A DNA stretch of 64,000 nt, from positions 1-64,000 of the forward strand of contig CAIRGJ010000021.1 of the NCBI GenBank assembly GCA_903878085.1, in the 5' to 3' direction. The notes beneath the pieces are model-generated. The model was not told where the DNA came from. It saw only the letters and a program-made list of their open reading frames with translations, and did not search any database. The first letter of the stretch is position 1. Each line of letters begins with the position of its first letter. The stretch comes from an uncultured Hyphomicrobiales bacterium (GTDB lineage Bacteria > Pseudomonadota > Alphaproteobacteria > Rhizobiales > Xanthobacteraceae). Positions 45,909 to 54,598 of the stretch are shown one piece after another. The position numbers and the translations under genes were made by a program.

Positions 45909-46580
45909 GTGCCCAGCGCCAAGTCCAAGAAGCCCGTCCGCATTGCGATCGTTGAAGACGACCTGGCTTCGCGCAAGCTGTTGGTCTCGACGTTGCAAGC
46001 CGATCCGGACTACCTGGTGGTCGCGGAATTCTCCGAAGGCAAGGCCGCGGTCGCCGCCATTCCCCATCTGGCGCCCGACATAGTGCTGGTCGATCTGGGG
46101 CTTCCGGATATTTCCGGCATCGACGTGATCCGCAAGCTGAAGGCGCTGGATTCCGAATGCAACGTGCTGGTCGTCACAACCTTTGGCGACGAGGCGACGG
46201 TGACCTCGGCTTTGGAAGCCGGCGCCGACGGCTATCTGCTGAAGGGCACTGTGCTCGAGGAACTGCGGCGCGACATCCGCTTTTTGCAGAGCGGCGGATC
46301 GCCGCTGTCGCCGATGGTCGCGCGCAAGCTGTTGAACAAGCTGCAATCGAACGCGACCGCCGCCAAACCGGACGCCACTGGCGATACCACATTAACGCGG
46401 CGCGAGCAGGATATCCTGGAGATGATCGCCAAGGGCTTCTCCTACACGGAGACCTCAAAGATCTGCGGCATCGCCGCGGCGACCGTGCACAGCCACCTTA
46501 AAAGCATTTACCGCAAGCTCGAGGTCCATTCGAAGACCGAAGCGGTCTATGAGGCGCGCCGCCGCAGCCTCATCTACTAG
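45909..46580 (+). CDS. NarL/FixJ-family response regulator
   Basis: A 223-residue two-component regulator: receiver with acidic pair at 17-18 (VEDD), phospho-acceptor Asp62 (VDLGLPDISG) and Lys112, then a LuxR-type helix-turn-helix (LTRREQDILEMIAKGFSYTE, then IAAATVHSHLKSIYRKL). GTG 45909 follows CGAGGA. It ends tail-to-tail with the histidine kinase at 46577; the two stop codons share CTAG. It is very probably the partner of that kinase, and 169 bases downstream of the RpfF-like gene. Confidence 0.92.
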   Translation: MPSAKSKKPVRIAIVEDDLASRKLLVSTLQADPDYLVVAEFSEGKAAVAAIPHLAPDIVLVDLGLPDISGIDVIRKLKALDSECNVLVVTTFGDEATVTSALEAGADGYLLKGTVLEELRRDIRFLQSGGSPLSPMVARKLLNKLQSNATAAKPDATGDTTLTRREQDILEMIAKGFSYTETSKICGIAAATVHSHLKSIYRKLEVHSKTEAVYEARRRSLIY

Positions 46581-48199
46581 GGCGCCGCGGCGCCATTCGG
46601 CACCGTCAGTTCGATGCGCACCGCCGTACCCTGTCCCGGCGACGAGTCGATCGAAAGCGTGCCGCCGATCGAAATCGTGCGGACGCGTTTGCGCATGTTC
46701 GACAGACCGCGCCCCTCGGAGGTTGCATCAGCCGCATTGAAGCCGCAGCCGTCGTCCCTGACGGTAATGACGACCTGCGATTCTGGCTCGCCGTAATCCG
46801 CCGTTACCGTGACAGTCGTCGCTTTCGAATGATGCAGCACGTTGCTGAGCGCTTCCATCAGGATCAGCTTGATCGACAGTGCGTCGCGCGCCGTCAATCC
46901 CGCGATCTTTGGCAGCTCGCTGACATGCCACAGCAGCTCGATGCCGCTCAGTTCGATGCCGCTGCCCATACGATGCCGGACATTGCCCAGCACCAGGTTG
47001 AGATCGCCGTCCACCGGTTCGGCGCTGTCGACCAGGAAGCGAAGCTCCATCAGGATTTCGCCGATCCGGCGTTTGACGTCGGTGACATTGACGTTCGTGA
47101 TGGTGAACTGCGCAAGCAAAGTTGCGAGGCTCGCGCCGATGCTGTCATGCATATCGGCCGACAGCTTTTGCCGCTCGTCGATCGCGGCATTGATCACCGC
47201 GAGCTGGTTCTGCTGGCCGGCCTGTTCGAGCCTGTGCACGAAGGCCACCGCCGCGATCATCGCCGCCGTCAGCACAAACCAGCACAGCCCGAGGACATAG
47301 AAGAATCCGATATAGCGCGCGCGAAGATAGTCGAGGTCGTAGCCGACGCTGGCGTAGAACGGGGTCGTTGGCGATACCATGAAAGTGCCGATGCGCGTGA
47401 CCTCGTCGAGGTTGCTGCGGCCATAGAAGGTGCCTTTCTTTTCGCCCGCGAGAACGCGCTCGTAGACCAGCGGGATTTTCGGCACCGCCGCGCCGTAACC
47501 GATCTCGCCGCTCAGCGAGCGGATTCGCACGATACCGTCTTTACCGGTCAGACCCGCCATGCCGTGGTCGCTGAGTTTGAGTTTTTCATAAAGCTCGATG
47601 AAATGCGAAAGCCGGTATGACGCCAATACCACGCCGTAGAACGTGCCGGTTTCATCGCGTAGCGGCCGCGAAAACTGGATCGACCATTCGTTGGTCAAGA
47701 GCCCCTGCATCGGCGCGCTGATGTAGAGTTTGGATTCGTCCGGGTTCTCGGCATGAATTAGAAACGTATTGCGGTCCTTCATCGAAATCTTGGGGACGGA
47801 ATCGGTGCGGGCGCTGGCGATCAGGATGCCGTTTCGGTCGATGATAGCCGGCCCGATCATCGACGTGTTCAGCGCATAACGTGTCAGTAGCCGATGCAAT
47901 TCCGGCTCTCGCGCGGCGGAGACGTCCTGTTCCGGGATTTGCGCGGCTAGCCGCGTGAGGATAGCGTCGACATTGGCCGCGACGTCGTCGAAGGTCGTCA
48001 TCAGGATTTGCGCGGTATTCTCGGTCTCGCGGTAGAGCTCCTGTTCGGCGCCGCGTTTGAAATGGGCGCCGCCGAGCAGACACAACGCCAGCACGAAAGC
48101 GGAAAACCCCGCGCAGACCAGCGCCATCGAGGCGCGTGAAAACCGGCCGAAAAAGCGTCTCACTTCGGTTACCCGTCGTCTTTGAGGTGACATACCCAT
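46577..48199 (-). CDS. Membrane sensor histidine kinase (HisKA_3 type)
   Basis: A 540-residue kinase: transmembrane helix about residues 25-45, a large periplasmic PDC/Cache-like sensor of about 250 residues, a second helix (298-320), and a cytoplasmic HisKA_3 dimerisation domain with phospho-acceptor His351 (KLSADMHDSIGAS), then an ATPase domain (EALSNVLHHSKA, DDGCGFN). HisKA_3 kinases partner with NarL-type regulators, exactly the adjacent convergent gene. The sensor probably binds a small extracellular molecule. ATG 48199 is chosen; ATG 48193 would be two codons later. Confidence 0.9.
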   Translation of the reverse strand: MGMSPQRRRVTEVRRFFGRFSRASMALVCAGFSAFVLALCLLGGAHFKRGAEQELYRETENTAQILMTTFDDVAANVDAILTRLAAQIPEQDVSAAREPELHRLLTRYALNTSMIGPAIIDRNGILIASARTDSVPKISMKDRNTFLIHAENPDESKLYISAPMQGLLTNEWSIQFSRPLRDETGTFYGVVLASYRLSHFIELYEKLKLSDHGMAGLTGKDGIVRIRSLSGEIGYGAAVPKIPLVYERVLAGEKKGTFYGRSNLDEVTRIGTFMVSPTTPFYASVGYDLDYLRARYIGFFYVLGLCWFVLTAAMIAAVAFVHRLEQAGQQNQLAVINAAIDERQKLSADMHDSIGASLATLLAQFTITNVNVTDVKRRIGEILMELRFLVDSAEPVDGDLNLVLGNVRHRMGSGIELSGIELLWHVSELPKIAGLTARDALSIKLILMEALSNVLHHSKATTVTVTADYGEPESQVVITVRDDGCGFNAADATSEGRGLSNMRKRVRTISIGGTLSIDSSPGQGTAVRIELTVPNGAAAP

Positions 48200-48302
48200 A
48201 ATTGGGGAGGGCTAAAAATCACAACTAGTTTATGCCCATTTCAGGCGGTTGGTCGATCTCACCGCTTGATCCACGTTGCGCCGCGTAAACGGGAAACGCT
48301 CA

Positions 48303-48986
48303 ATGAATCTAAACATCCAGGCCAGCGATCGGCGTGCAGGAACGAAAATGGAACTGGCCTCCAAAGAAATGTTCATGCTGTTCCCGAGCCCGCTGTTCAC
48401 GGGAAAGCTGGTCGACATCAGCGCCTGCAACCGGATCGAGAAGAGCTTGCGCGACATGCAAAAGCTTGGGGCCGGTATGAAGTCGCCGGCGAAGGCTGCG
48501 GCCTACATGACCCCCGACAACATCCAAGATCATCCGGACATGAAGGAACTCGTCGATCTGGTGCTGGCGGAATCCAGCCAAGTGCTCGACGCCTTCAAGA
48601 TCAAACGCGACTCGCACTACATCACCAATATGTGGGGCAACATCACCCACCCCAATCACCGCCATCACATGCATATTCATCCGAACTGCCTGTTGAGCGG
48701 CATCATCTATATCAAGACGCCGGTGAACTGCGGGCCGACGATGTTCGCGTCGCCGCGGCAGTTGTCGCGCATGATCGAGCCGACTTTCACCGCCAAGAAC
48801 GAGATCAATTCCGACGCGTTCGTCTTCCCGGCCGAGAAGGGCCGCATGCTGATGTGGCCGAGCTACCTGCCGCACGCGGTCGAGCATGGCACCGCGAACG
48901 AAGACGAGGACCGCATCGTGGTCGCCTTCAACGTCATGATCCGCGGGCTGGTCGACCAGCTCACCATGCGGATGGATTTCAAGTAG
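48303..48986 (+). CDS. TIGR02466 family Fe(II)/2-oxoglutarate oxygenase-like protein
   Basis: A 227-residue cupin-type oxygenase of the 2OG-FeII_Oxy_5 group. The HHMHIHPN stretch and the later LPHAVEHG supply candidate iron ligands, with DRIVVAFNVMI after them where the 2-oxoglutarate-binding Arg is expected. Substrate unknown. An internal ATG at 48348 has AGGA six bases upstream and may be the true start (212 residues). Divergent from the kinase across 103 bases. Confidence 0.8.
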   Translation: MNLNIQASDRRAGTKMELASKEMFMLFPSPLFTGKLVDISACNRIEKSLRDMQKLGAGMKSPAKAAAYMTPDNIQDHPDMKELVDLVLAESSQVLDAFKIKRDSHYITNMWGNITHPNHRHHMHIHPNCLLSGIIYIKTPVNCGPTMFASPRQLSRMIEPTFTAKNEINSDAFVFPAEKGRMLMWPSYLPHAVEHGTANEDEDRIVVAFNVMIRGLVDQLTMRMDFK

Positions 48987-48995
48987 GGCAGCGGC

Positions 48996-49029
48996 TCCGC
49001 TCATCCCCGCGAAAGCGGGAATGAGCGGA
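48996..49029. terminator. Single-hairpin repeat acting as bidirectional terminator-like element
   Basis: A 15-base-pair stem with one mismatch: TCCGCTCATCCCCGC (48996-49010), GAAA loop, GCGGGAATGAGCGGA (49015-49029). It lies between the convergent oxygenase and FKBP genes. There is no T tract, so termination is inferred from location. Relative of the element at 38618. Confidence 0.6.
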
Positions 49030-49041
49030 TAGCGGCAGAGC

Positions 49042-49500
49042 CTATTTCACGTCCAGCAATTCGACATCGAACATCAGCACGGCGTTCGGCGGGATGACGC
49101 CGCCGGCGCCGCTGGCGCCATAGCCGAGCGCGGGCGGAATGATCAGCGTGCGCTTGCCGCCGACCTTCATCGACGCCACGCCTTCATCCCAGCCGCGGAT
49201 CACCCGGCCCGTGCCGATCGGAAATTCGAACGGCTCGCCGCGGTCGACCGACGAGTCGAATTTCTTGCCCTTGATGCCGTTGGTGTAGAGCCAGCCGGTG
49301 TAGTGCATGACGCAAGTCTGCCCGGTCTTGGGCGTGGCGCCGGTGCCGACGACGGTGTCGGTGATTTGCAGTCCTGATGCTGTGGTCATTTTCTTTCCGG
49401 CGGTTTGGGCTGTTGCGATGGTGGGTGACAGGATGCCGGCGCTCAGTCCGGCAATCAGTGCCAATGCTGCAAGAGCCTTGGCACGGGGAAAAGCTCGCAT
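49042..49500 (-). CDS. FKBP-type peptidyl-prolyl cis-trans isomerase, exported
   Basis: A 152-residue protein with a signal peptide (residues 1-32, ending TIATAQ) and a single FKBP domain (VMHYTGWLYTNGIKGKKFDS, then GTGRVIRGWDEG, ALGYGASGAGGVIPPN and MFDVELLDV). It is a periplasmic proline isomerase and folding helper. Upstream, a 17-base tandem duplication lies at 49577-49610. Confidence 0.94.
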   Translation of the reverse strand: MRAFPRAKALAALALIAGLSAGILSPTIATAQTAGKKMTTASGLQITDTVVGTGATPKTGQTCVMHYTGWLYTNGIKGKKFDSSVDRGEPFEFPIGTGRVIRGWDEGVASMKVGGKRTLIIPPALGYGASGAGGVIPPNAVLMFDVELLDVK

Positions 49501-49576
49501 TCCGATCTCCTTGATAAGCCGCGGTGAGGCGAGCGGGAAGGTCTAACCTAAAGCAGCTTTCGGTCCCAATTGCATT

Positions 49577-49610
49577 TTTTGCAAGGTCCAAGCTTTTGCA
49601 AGGTCCAAGT
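49577..49610. repeat. 17-base tandem duplication
   Basis: TTTTGCAAGGTCCAAGC (49577-49593) is repeated with one change as TTTTGCAAGGTCCAAGT (49594-49610). It lies between the FKBP and the exported protein at 49698 and does not overlap a coding region. Confidence 0.7.
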
Positions 49611-49697
49611 CTCGACAGCGGGAGGAACTTTGACTACCAAAGCCCGCTTTTCTCCGTCCCGCCATGCCGGCCACCCCACGACAGGATATTTTAAGTC

Positions 49698-50405
49698 ATG
49701 ATGACGAGGTCGCTCGCGCCGGTGTTGATTGGTGCACTCTTGCTCACGGCCTCGCCCGCCATGGCGCAAAGCGCCGCGGAAAAGGCCCAGGGCGGCATCG
49801 GCGGCTATCTGGCGATCATGGCCATCGGCCAATTGTGCAAATTCGAGCTCGACAAGGCGGCCACCGAGGTCATCGTCGGCAACATCAACGCCCTGCAGCC
49901 GAAAGCCAAGCTCAGCGACGCCGACCTCGACGCCGCGCTCAAAGGCCTGATCGACAGCTTCGGCATGCGCAAGGACTCGCCCTGCGCCGCGGGCCAGGCC
50001 GAATATTTCAATATGGCCGTCGCCATGTCGAAAGGCGCCGAAAAGGAAGCCGAGGGCAGCGGCGTGACGCTGAAAGCTGTGCCGGCCCGCCCGGCAACGG
50101 CTGCGGTGAAAAGCGCGCCGCCGGCCGCCGACAAGGCGAAAGAAGCCGCCAAGAACCTGCTGATCGCCGCGCACATGATCGAGGCGGTCGCCGACGAATG
50201 CAAGATCGAGATCAGCAGCAAGGACAGCCTCGACCTCGATCGCGTGCAGTATTACTTCCGCGGCAAAGCCGATTTGTCCGTCAAGGAAGTCAAGCAGATC
50301 GTCGACGCGGTCGAAGAGGAAGCCAAGAACAGCCACAAGACGGTGTGCGCGCCGGAGTGGGGCTTCAAGTCGACGCTCAAGACCATGATCGACATGATCA
50401 AGTAG
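49698..50405 (+). CDS. Exported hypothetical protein
   Basis: A 235-residue protein with a signal peptide (residues 1-24, ending PAMAQS). The mature part is helical with a long Lys/Ala-rich middle (about residues 115-155) and three cysteines. No family recognised. Convergent with the Bug-family gene (15 bases between stops). Confidence 0.75.
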   Translation: MMTRSLAPVLIGALLLTASPAMAQSAAEKAQGGIGGYLAIMAIGQLCKFELDKAATEVIVGNINALQPKAKLSDADLDAALKGLIDSFGMRKDSPCAAGQAEYFNMAVAMSKGAEKEAEGSGVTLKAVPARPATAAVKSAPPAADKAKEAAKNLLIAAHMIEAVADECKIEISSKDSLDLDRVQYYFRGKADLSVKEVKQIVDAVEEEAKNSHKTVCAPEWGFKSTLKTMIDMIK

Positions 50406-50420
50406 CGCGGGGCCCGCGCT

Positions 50421-51428
50421 TTACTGCGCGGTCACGCCCGCCTTCTTGATGATCGGCACCCACTTGTCGATTTCCGATTTCAGAAATGCGCGCAGGGCCG
50501 CCGGCGTGGCGCGGTCCTGCGCCACGGTCTGCGCGCCGGAGCCGGCGAAGCGCGATTTCACGTCGGGGTCGTTGATCGCCTGCTGCAAGGCCTTTGACAA
50601 TTTATCGATGATCGGCTTCGGCGTGCCCTTGGGCGCATACAACGCGAACCAGACCGTGATCTCGAAGCCGGGGAGGCCCGCCTCCGACGCCGTCGGCAAA
50701 TCCGGGAACGCCGCGAGCCGCTCCTTGGTGGTCACGGCATAGGCCTTGAGGCTGCCCGCCTTGACCGATTGCCCGACATTCAAGGTCTGGTCGCACATGA
50801 AATCGAATTGCCCGCCGATCAGGTCGCTCAGCGCCGGTCCCGTGCCCTTGTACGGAATGCTGGTCACCGTGGTGCCGAGCGCGTCGAACAGCAGCAGGCC
50901 GCACAGATGCGAGGCCGAGCCGATGCCGGCGAAGCCGTAGCTCAGTTTGTCCTTGTGCGCCTTCACGTAGGCGACGAACTCTTTGAGGTTGTTGGCGGGA
51001 AAATCCTTGCGCGCCACGAAGGCCATCGGCGACTCGGCGACGATGCCGATCGGCTCGAAGTCCTTGACCGCGTCGTAGCGCAGGTTCGGATAGAGCGCGG
51101 TGTTGGCGGCGTGGCCGAAATGCATGACCAGCAGCGAATGCCCGTCGGGCTCCGACGCCGCCACCTTGGCGGTGCCGATGGTGCCGCCGGCGCCGGCGAC
51201 ATTCTCGACGAGGATCGTGCCGCCCAGCACCTTGCTCATGGCGGCCGCGGTGATGCGCGTGATGACGTCGCCGGGTCCGCCGGCGGCATAGGGCATCATC
51301 ATCATGACCTGCCGGGAGCCGGGATAATCTTCGGCGCGTAAATCTTTGTTGGAAACATCGGCGGCGGTGACGAGAATGCAGGCGGCAAGTGCCGTCGCGG
51401 CGCGAAACGCGCTGGCTCTCTTGGACAT
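50421..51428 (-). CDS. Bug/TctC-family periplasmic substrate-binding protein
   Basis: A 335-residue exported protein (signal peptide ending about residue 31) with YPGSRQVMMMMPYAAGGPGD, VENVAGAGGTIG and SEPDGHSL. The alanine-glycine loop and the binding-loop motif are less typical than in the three others, so the ligand probably differs. No neighbour with related function. Confidence 0.88.
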   Translation of the reverse strand: MSKRASAFRAATALAACILVTAADVSNKDLRAEDYPGSRQVMMMMPYAAGGPGDVITRITAAAMSKVLGGTILVENVAGAGGTIGTAKVAASEPDGHSLLVMHFGHAANTALYPNLRYDAVKDFEPIGIVAESPMAFVARKDFPANNLKEFVAYVKAHKDKLSYGFAGIGSASHLCGLLLFDALGTTVTSIPYKGTGPALSDLIGGQFDFMCDQTLNVGQSVKAGSLKAYAVTTKERLAAFPDLPTASEAGLPGFEITVWFALYAPKGTPKPIIDKLSKALQQAINDPDVKSRFAGSGAQTVAQDRATPAALRAFLKSEIDKWVPIIKKAGVTAQ

Positions 51429-51535
51429 TGGTTCCTCCCCAGGACGGCGGCCGTTCGTGTTCTGGGATGCCGAACGTGGCGCCGGTGTCGGCGGCCACTG
51501 TAGCCCACGGTTTTGCAGGCGGCTACGGCGGCGCG

Positions 51536-51595
51536 CCTCGAAGGGCGGCGGCCCCGTGGCCTTTCATCCTTCGAGGGGCGCAGCTCAGGACGACG
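51536..51595. repeat. Dispersed repeat overlapping the 3' end of the ABM gene
   Basis: CCTCGAAGG (left) and CCTTCGAGG (right) pair around a short GC-rich middle; the right end (CTCAGGAC) contains the stop codon of the ABM-family gene. The left CCTCGAAGGGC and the right ATCCTTCGAGG match the element at 52036-52141. Confidence 0.6.
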
Positions 51596-51899
51596 GATTG
51601 GCGGTGAATTTCGATTCCCGCACCACTTCGCAAACCTGCAGGTGATAGGCCGAGTAGAATTTCTCGCGCCCCAGCTTCTTGGTCGGAACGTGCTCGGGAT
51701 GATGGGCCCAGGCGCGCAGCGTCTCGGCCGATTCCCATTCGAACAGCGACAGCCGCTCGCCGTCCTCGGCGACGTAGCCTTTGTGCGAAATATAGCCGGG
51801 CATTTTCGTCGCGATCTCGCTCATACGCTTGAACCAGTATTGATATTCGTCGCCGAGCCCCTCGGGCGTGCGACGGGCGCGAAATACGACAACCATCAT
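51585..51899 (-). CDS. Antibiotic-biosynthesis-monooxygenase (ABM) domain protein
   Basis: A 104-residue ferredoxin-like-fold protein of the ABM family, with MVVVFRARRTPEGLGDEYQY at the N-terminus and LFEWESAETLRAWAHHPEH as the core motif. Such proteins are small monooxygenases or heme/quinone-related isomerases; function unknown here. The last few codons and the stop lie in a repeat element, so its natural C-terminus may have been altered. Confidence 0.85.
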   Translation of the reverse strand: MMVVVFRARRTPEGLGDEYQYWFKRMSEIATKMPGYISHKGYVAEDGERLSLFEWESAETLRAWAHHPEHVPTKKLGREKFYSAYHLQVCEVVRESKFTANPSS

Positions 51900-51970
51900 G
51901 TGAAATTTCCTTACTATATTTCGGTTAGTCTAAAGCAGTTCTCGAAAAAGCGAAGAGGGACGCCCCGGTG

Positions 51971-52003
51971 CCGTCATGCCCGGGACAAGCCCGGCCATGA
52001 CGG
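51971..52003. repeat. Short palindromic repeat
   Basis: CCGTCATG (51971-51978) and CATGACGG (51996-52003) are exact reverse complements around CCCGGG-ACAAG-CCCGG. Part of the 281-base gap between the ABM gene and the hypothetical gene at 52181; no coding seen there. Confidence 0.65.
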
Positions 52004-52035
52004 AGAAAAAAGAGTCACGTGGAATTTCTACTCCG

Positions 52036-52141
52036 TCACCCTGAGGTGCGAGCGCAGCGAGCCTCGAAGGGCGACGGCCCAAGTCTCACGCATATTGCCC
52101 GCTCATCCTTCGAGGCGCGCCTTCGGCGCGCACCTCAGGAT
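52036..52141. repeat. Dispersed palindromic repeat (Bradyrhizobium type)
   Basis: CCTGAGGTGCG near the left end is the reverse complement of CGCACCTCAGG near the right end (52129-52140 approx.), with an internal CCTCGAAGG/CCTTCGAGG pair and a GGCGCGCCTTCGGCGCGC hairpin. Shares its core with 51536-51595. Confidence 0.7.
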
Positions 52142-52180
52142 ACGGCGATGCAGGAAAATATGTGATGATAGGCGCAAGGC

Positions 52181-52669
52181 TCACCTGCATTGTATTAAAT
52201 ACGATGATCCCTTTATTCCGAGCATTCCTTGCCCCGTATACGAAACAACCGCTTTCCAAGTCTTAACATCTAGAATTACGGCTGTTTTACCAAGAAGCTG
52301 TTGGCCGGCGGCGACGATGTAACTTGTCGTTTTGGAATGAACCGTGAGTGGAATTGGTTCGGTTGCGCCGTTGCCAACGTCGTATGCATACAAAATAGAC
52401 AACGTCTTCGCATCGCTAGATAGCTTGAGTGCTAATTTTTCGGTTCCTATCCCGGCGTGTGCATTTGCACTGGGTCCATCGAGGCGATCTTCAAAGGCGG
52501 ATCCTTCTGTTATTACTGAACAGCCAAGGTCAAACGTGGAAGGAGAATAGCTTAAATCTGGAAAAGCGATCTTGGTGTCGAAGCTTTTTGAAGCGGTTAA
52601 TTCGCGACTGAAATAACCGCCTGCCGCTGCTCCGGCTATCAACAAAGCCGCGATGAAATAGCGCATCAT
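52181..52669 (-). CDS. Hypothetical protein with N-terminal anchor
   Basis: A 162-residue protein with one N-terminal hydrophobic segment (MMRYFIAALLIAGAAAGG) and a probably exported soluble part with two cysteines. Codon use is AT-richer than the adjoining acyl-CoA ligase. It starts 17 bases after that gene's stop, so it may be co-transcribed. ATG 52669 is chosen from two adjacent ATGs; the long in-frame ORF to 53191 is antisense-like and rejected. No family recognised. Confidence 0.65.
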   Translation of the reverse strand: MMRYFIAALLIAGAAAGGYFSRELTASKSFDTKIAFPDLSYSPSTFDLGCSVITEGSAFEDRLDGPSANAHAGIGTEKLALKLSSDAKTLSILYAYDVGNGATEPIPLTVHSKTTSYIVAAGQQLLGKTAVILDVKTWKAVVSYTGQGMLGIKGSSYLIQCR

Positions 52670-52686
52670 GCCCCGCACAATATCCC

Positions 52687-54327
52687 TCACTCCGCCGCCT
52701 GCACCCCCGGTAGCCGATAATCCTTGAACCGCTGCCGCAACGTGATCTTCTGAATCTTGCCCGTCGCGGTGTGCGGAATTTCCTCGACGAACACCACGTC
52801 GTCCGGCATCCACCACTTCGCCACCTTGTCCTGCATGAAGCCGAGGATGTCCTCGCGCGTCGCGGTCTCGCCTTTCTTTAAGACGATCACCAACAGCGGC
52901 CGCTCGTCCCATTTCGGATGCGCGACGCCGATGGCGGCGGCTTCCGCCACCTTGGGGTGGCCGACCGCCAGGTTCTCCAGATCGATGGTGGAAATCCATT
53001 CGCCGCCGGACTTGATCACGTCCTTGGCGCGGTCGGTGATCTGCATGTAGCCGTGCTGATCCATGGTGGCGACGTCGCCGGTGTCGAACCAGCCGTCCGT
53101 CTCGAACACCGGGTCGCTGTCGACCTTGTAATAGGCCTTTGCCACCGCCGGTCCGCGCACCTTCAGCCGGCCGAAGGCCTTGCCGTCCCACGGCACGTCG
53201 CGGCCGGCGTCGTCGGTGATTTTCATTTCCACGCCGAACGGCGCATGGCCCTGCTTGGTCTTGAGGTCAAGCCGCGCCTCGCCGGTGAGGCCGGCGACTT
53301 CCGGCTTCATGGTGCACAGCGAGCCGAGCGGGCTCATCTCGGTCATGCCCCAGGCGTGCACCACTTCGACGCCGTAGATTTCCTCGAATTTCTGCGTCAT
53401 GGCGCGCGGGCAGGCCGAGCCGCCGATGGTGACGCGCTTTAGGTGCGGCAGCTTGCCGCCGGTCTTCTCCAGGTCCTGCAGCAGCATCAGCCAGACCGTC
53501 GGCACAGCGGCGGTGAAGGAGACTTTGTAGGTGTCGAGCAATTCGTAGATCGAGGCGCCGTCCATCTTGGCGCCGGGCATCACCAGCGTGGCGCCGACCA
53601 TCGGCGCGGTGAGCGCCAGCCCCCAGCAATTGGCGTGGAACATCGGAACGACCGGCAGGATAACGTCGCGCGACGATGCCGCCATGGCATCGGGCGTCGC
53701 CGCGATCATCGAATGCAGCACGTTGGAGCGGTGCGAATACAGCACGCCCTTCGGGTGCCCGGTGGTACCGGAGGTGTAGCACATGCCGGCGGCGGTGTTC
53801 TCGTCGAACTCCGCCCAGGCGAAATCGCCGTCGACTTGCGCAATCCAGTCTTCGTAGGCCACCGCGTTCTTCAACGTCGTCGCCGGCATATGCGCGGCGT
53901 CGGTGAGCACGATGTAGCGCTCGATGCTCGGCAACTGGTCGGCGATCTTTTCCAACAGCGGCACGAAGGTCAGGTCGACGAACATCATGCGGTCTTGCGC
54001 ATGATTGACGATCCAGACGATCTGCTCGGGGAACAGCCGCGGGTTCACGGTGTGATAGATCGCGCCGATGCCGGTGATGCCGTACCAGCACTCCAGATGC
54101 CGCCAGGTGTTCCAGGCCAGCGTGGCGACGCGGTCGCCGAGCTTGATGCCGTCTTTGTCGAGCCGCTGCGACACCTTCAGCGCGCGGGCGCGGATCGTGC
54201 GGTAATCGGTCTCGACGATCGGCCCCTCGATCGATCGCGTGATGACTTTGCGGCCGCCGTGAAATTTGGCGGCGTGGTCGATGATGCGGTGAAGCAGCAT
54301 CGGCCAGTCCTGCATCAGGCCCAGCAT
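52687..54327 (-). CDS. Fatty-acid/long-chain acyl-CoA ligase
   Basis: A 546-residue adenylate-forming enzyme with the AMP-binding motif [11 protein letters not shown] (about residue 177), the [10 protein letters not shown] motif, GWFDTGDVA and the C-terminal lysine region [11 protein letters not shown]. It activates a carboxylic acid to acyl-CoA via acyl-AMP; the close relatives (fatty-acyl-CoA synthetase, FadD3-like or medium-chain ligase) share these motifs. ATG 54327 has AGAGGGA upstream and is preferred to ATG 54354. Confidence 0.92.
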   Translation of the reverse strand: MLGLMQDWPMLLHRIIDHAAKFHGGRKVITRSIEGPIVETDYRTIRARALKVSQRLDKDGIKLGDRVATLAWNTWRHLECWYGITGIGAIYHTVNPRLFPEQIVWIVNHAQDRMMFVDLTFVPLLEKIADQLPSIERYIVLTDAAHMPATTLKNAVAYEDWIAQVDGDFAWAEFDENTAAGMCYTSGTTGHPKGVLYSHRSNVLHSMIAATPDAMAASSRDVILPVVPMFHANCWGLALTAPMVGATLVMPGAKMDGASIYELLDTYKVSFTAAVPTVWLMLLQDLEKTGGKLPHLKRVTIGGSACPRAMTQKFEEIYGVEVVHAWGMTEMSPLGSLCTMKPEVAGLTGEARLDLKTKQGHAPFGVEMKITDDAGRDVPWDGKAFGRLKVRGPAVAKAYYKVDSDPVFETDGWFDTGDVATMDQHGYMQITDRAKDVIKSGGEWISTIDLENLAVGHPKVAEAAAIGVAHPKWDERPLLVIVLKKGETATREDILGFMQDKVAKWWMPDDVVFVEEIPHTATGKIQKITLRQRFKDYRLPGVQAAE

Positions 54328-54598
54328 GGCGTTCCCTCTCTTCTCGGGGCGCATGATGCCCCTCGCGGGGATCCTGCGCCGGTCGCGTTCTTGGTCTTTT
54401 GGGCCAGCCCCTCGCTGGCCGGGGTTAAGGTTAGCGGCCGCATTGGGCGGCGCAATGGTTTCGTGAGGAGATACGAGGCGAGGCGGGATTTGGCTTCACT
54501 GGCGGCCCCGTATAAACCGCAATTTGGCCCGACATCGCCGTCAACCGACGGCAAAAGACTGGCAAGAAGACGGGCAAGCAGACTGACATGAGTGTGGA

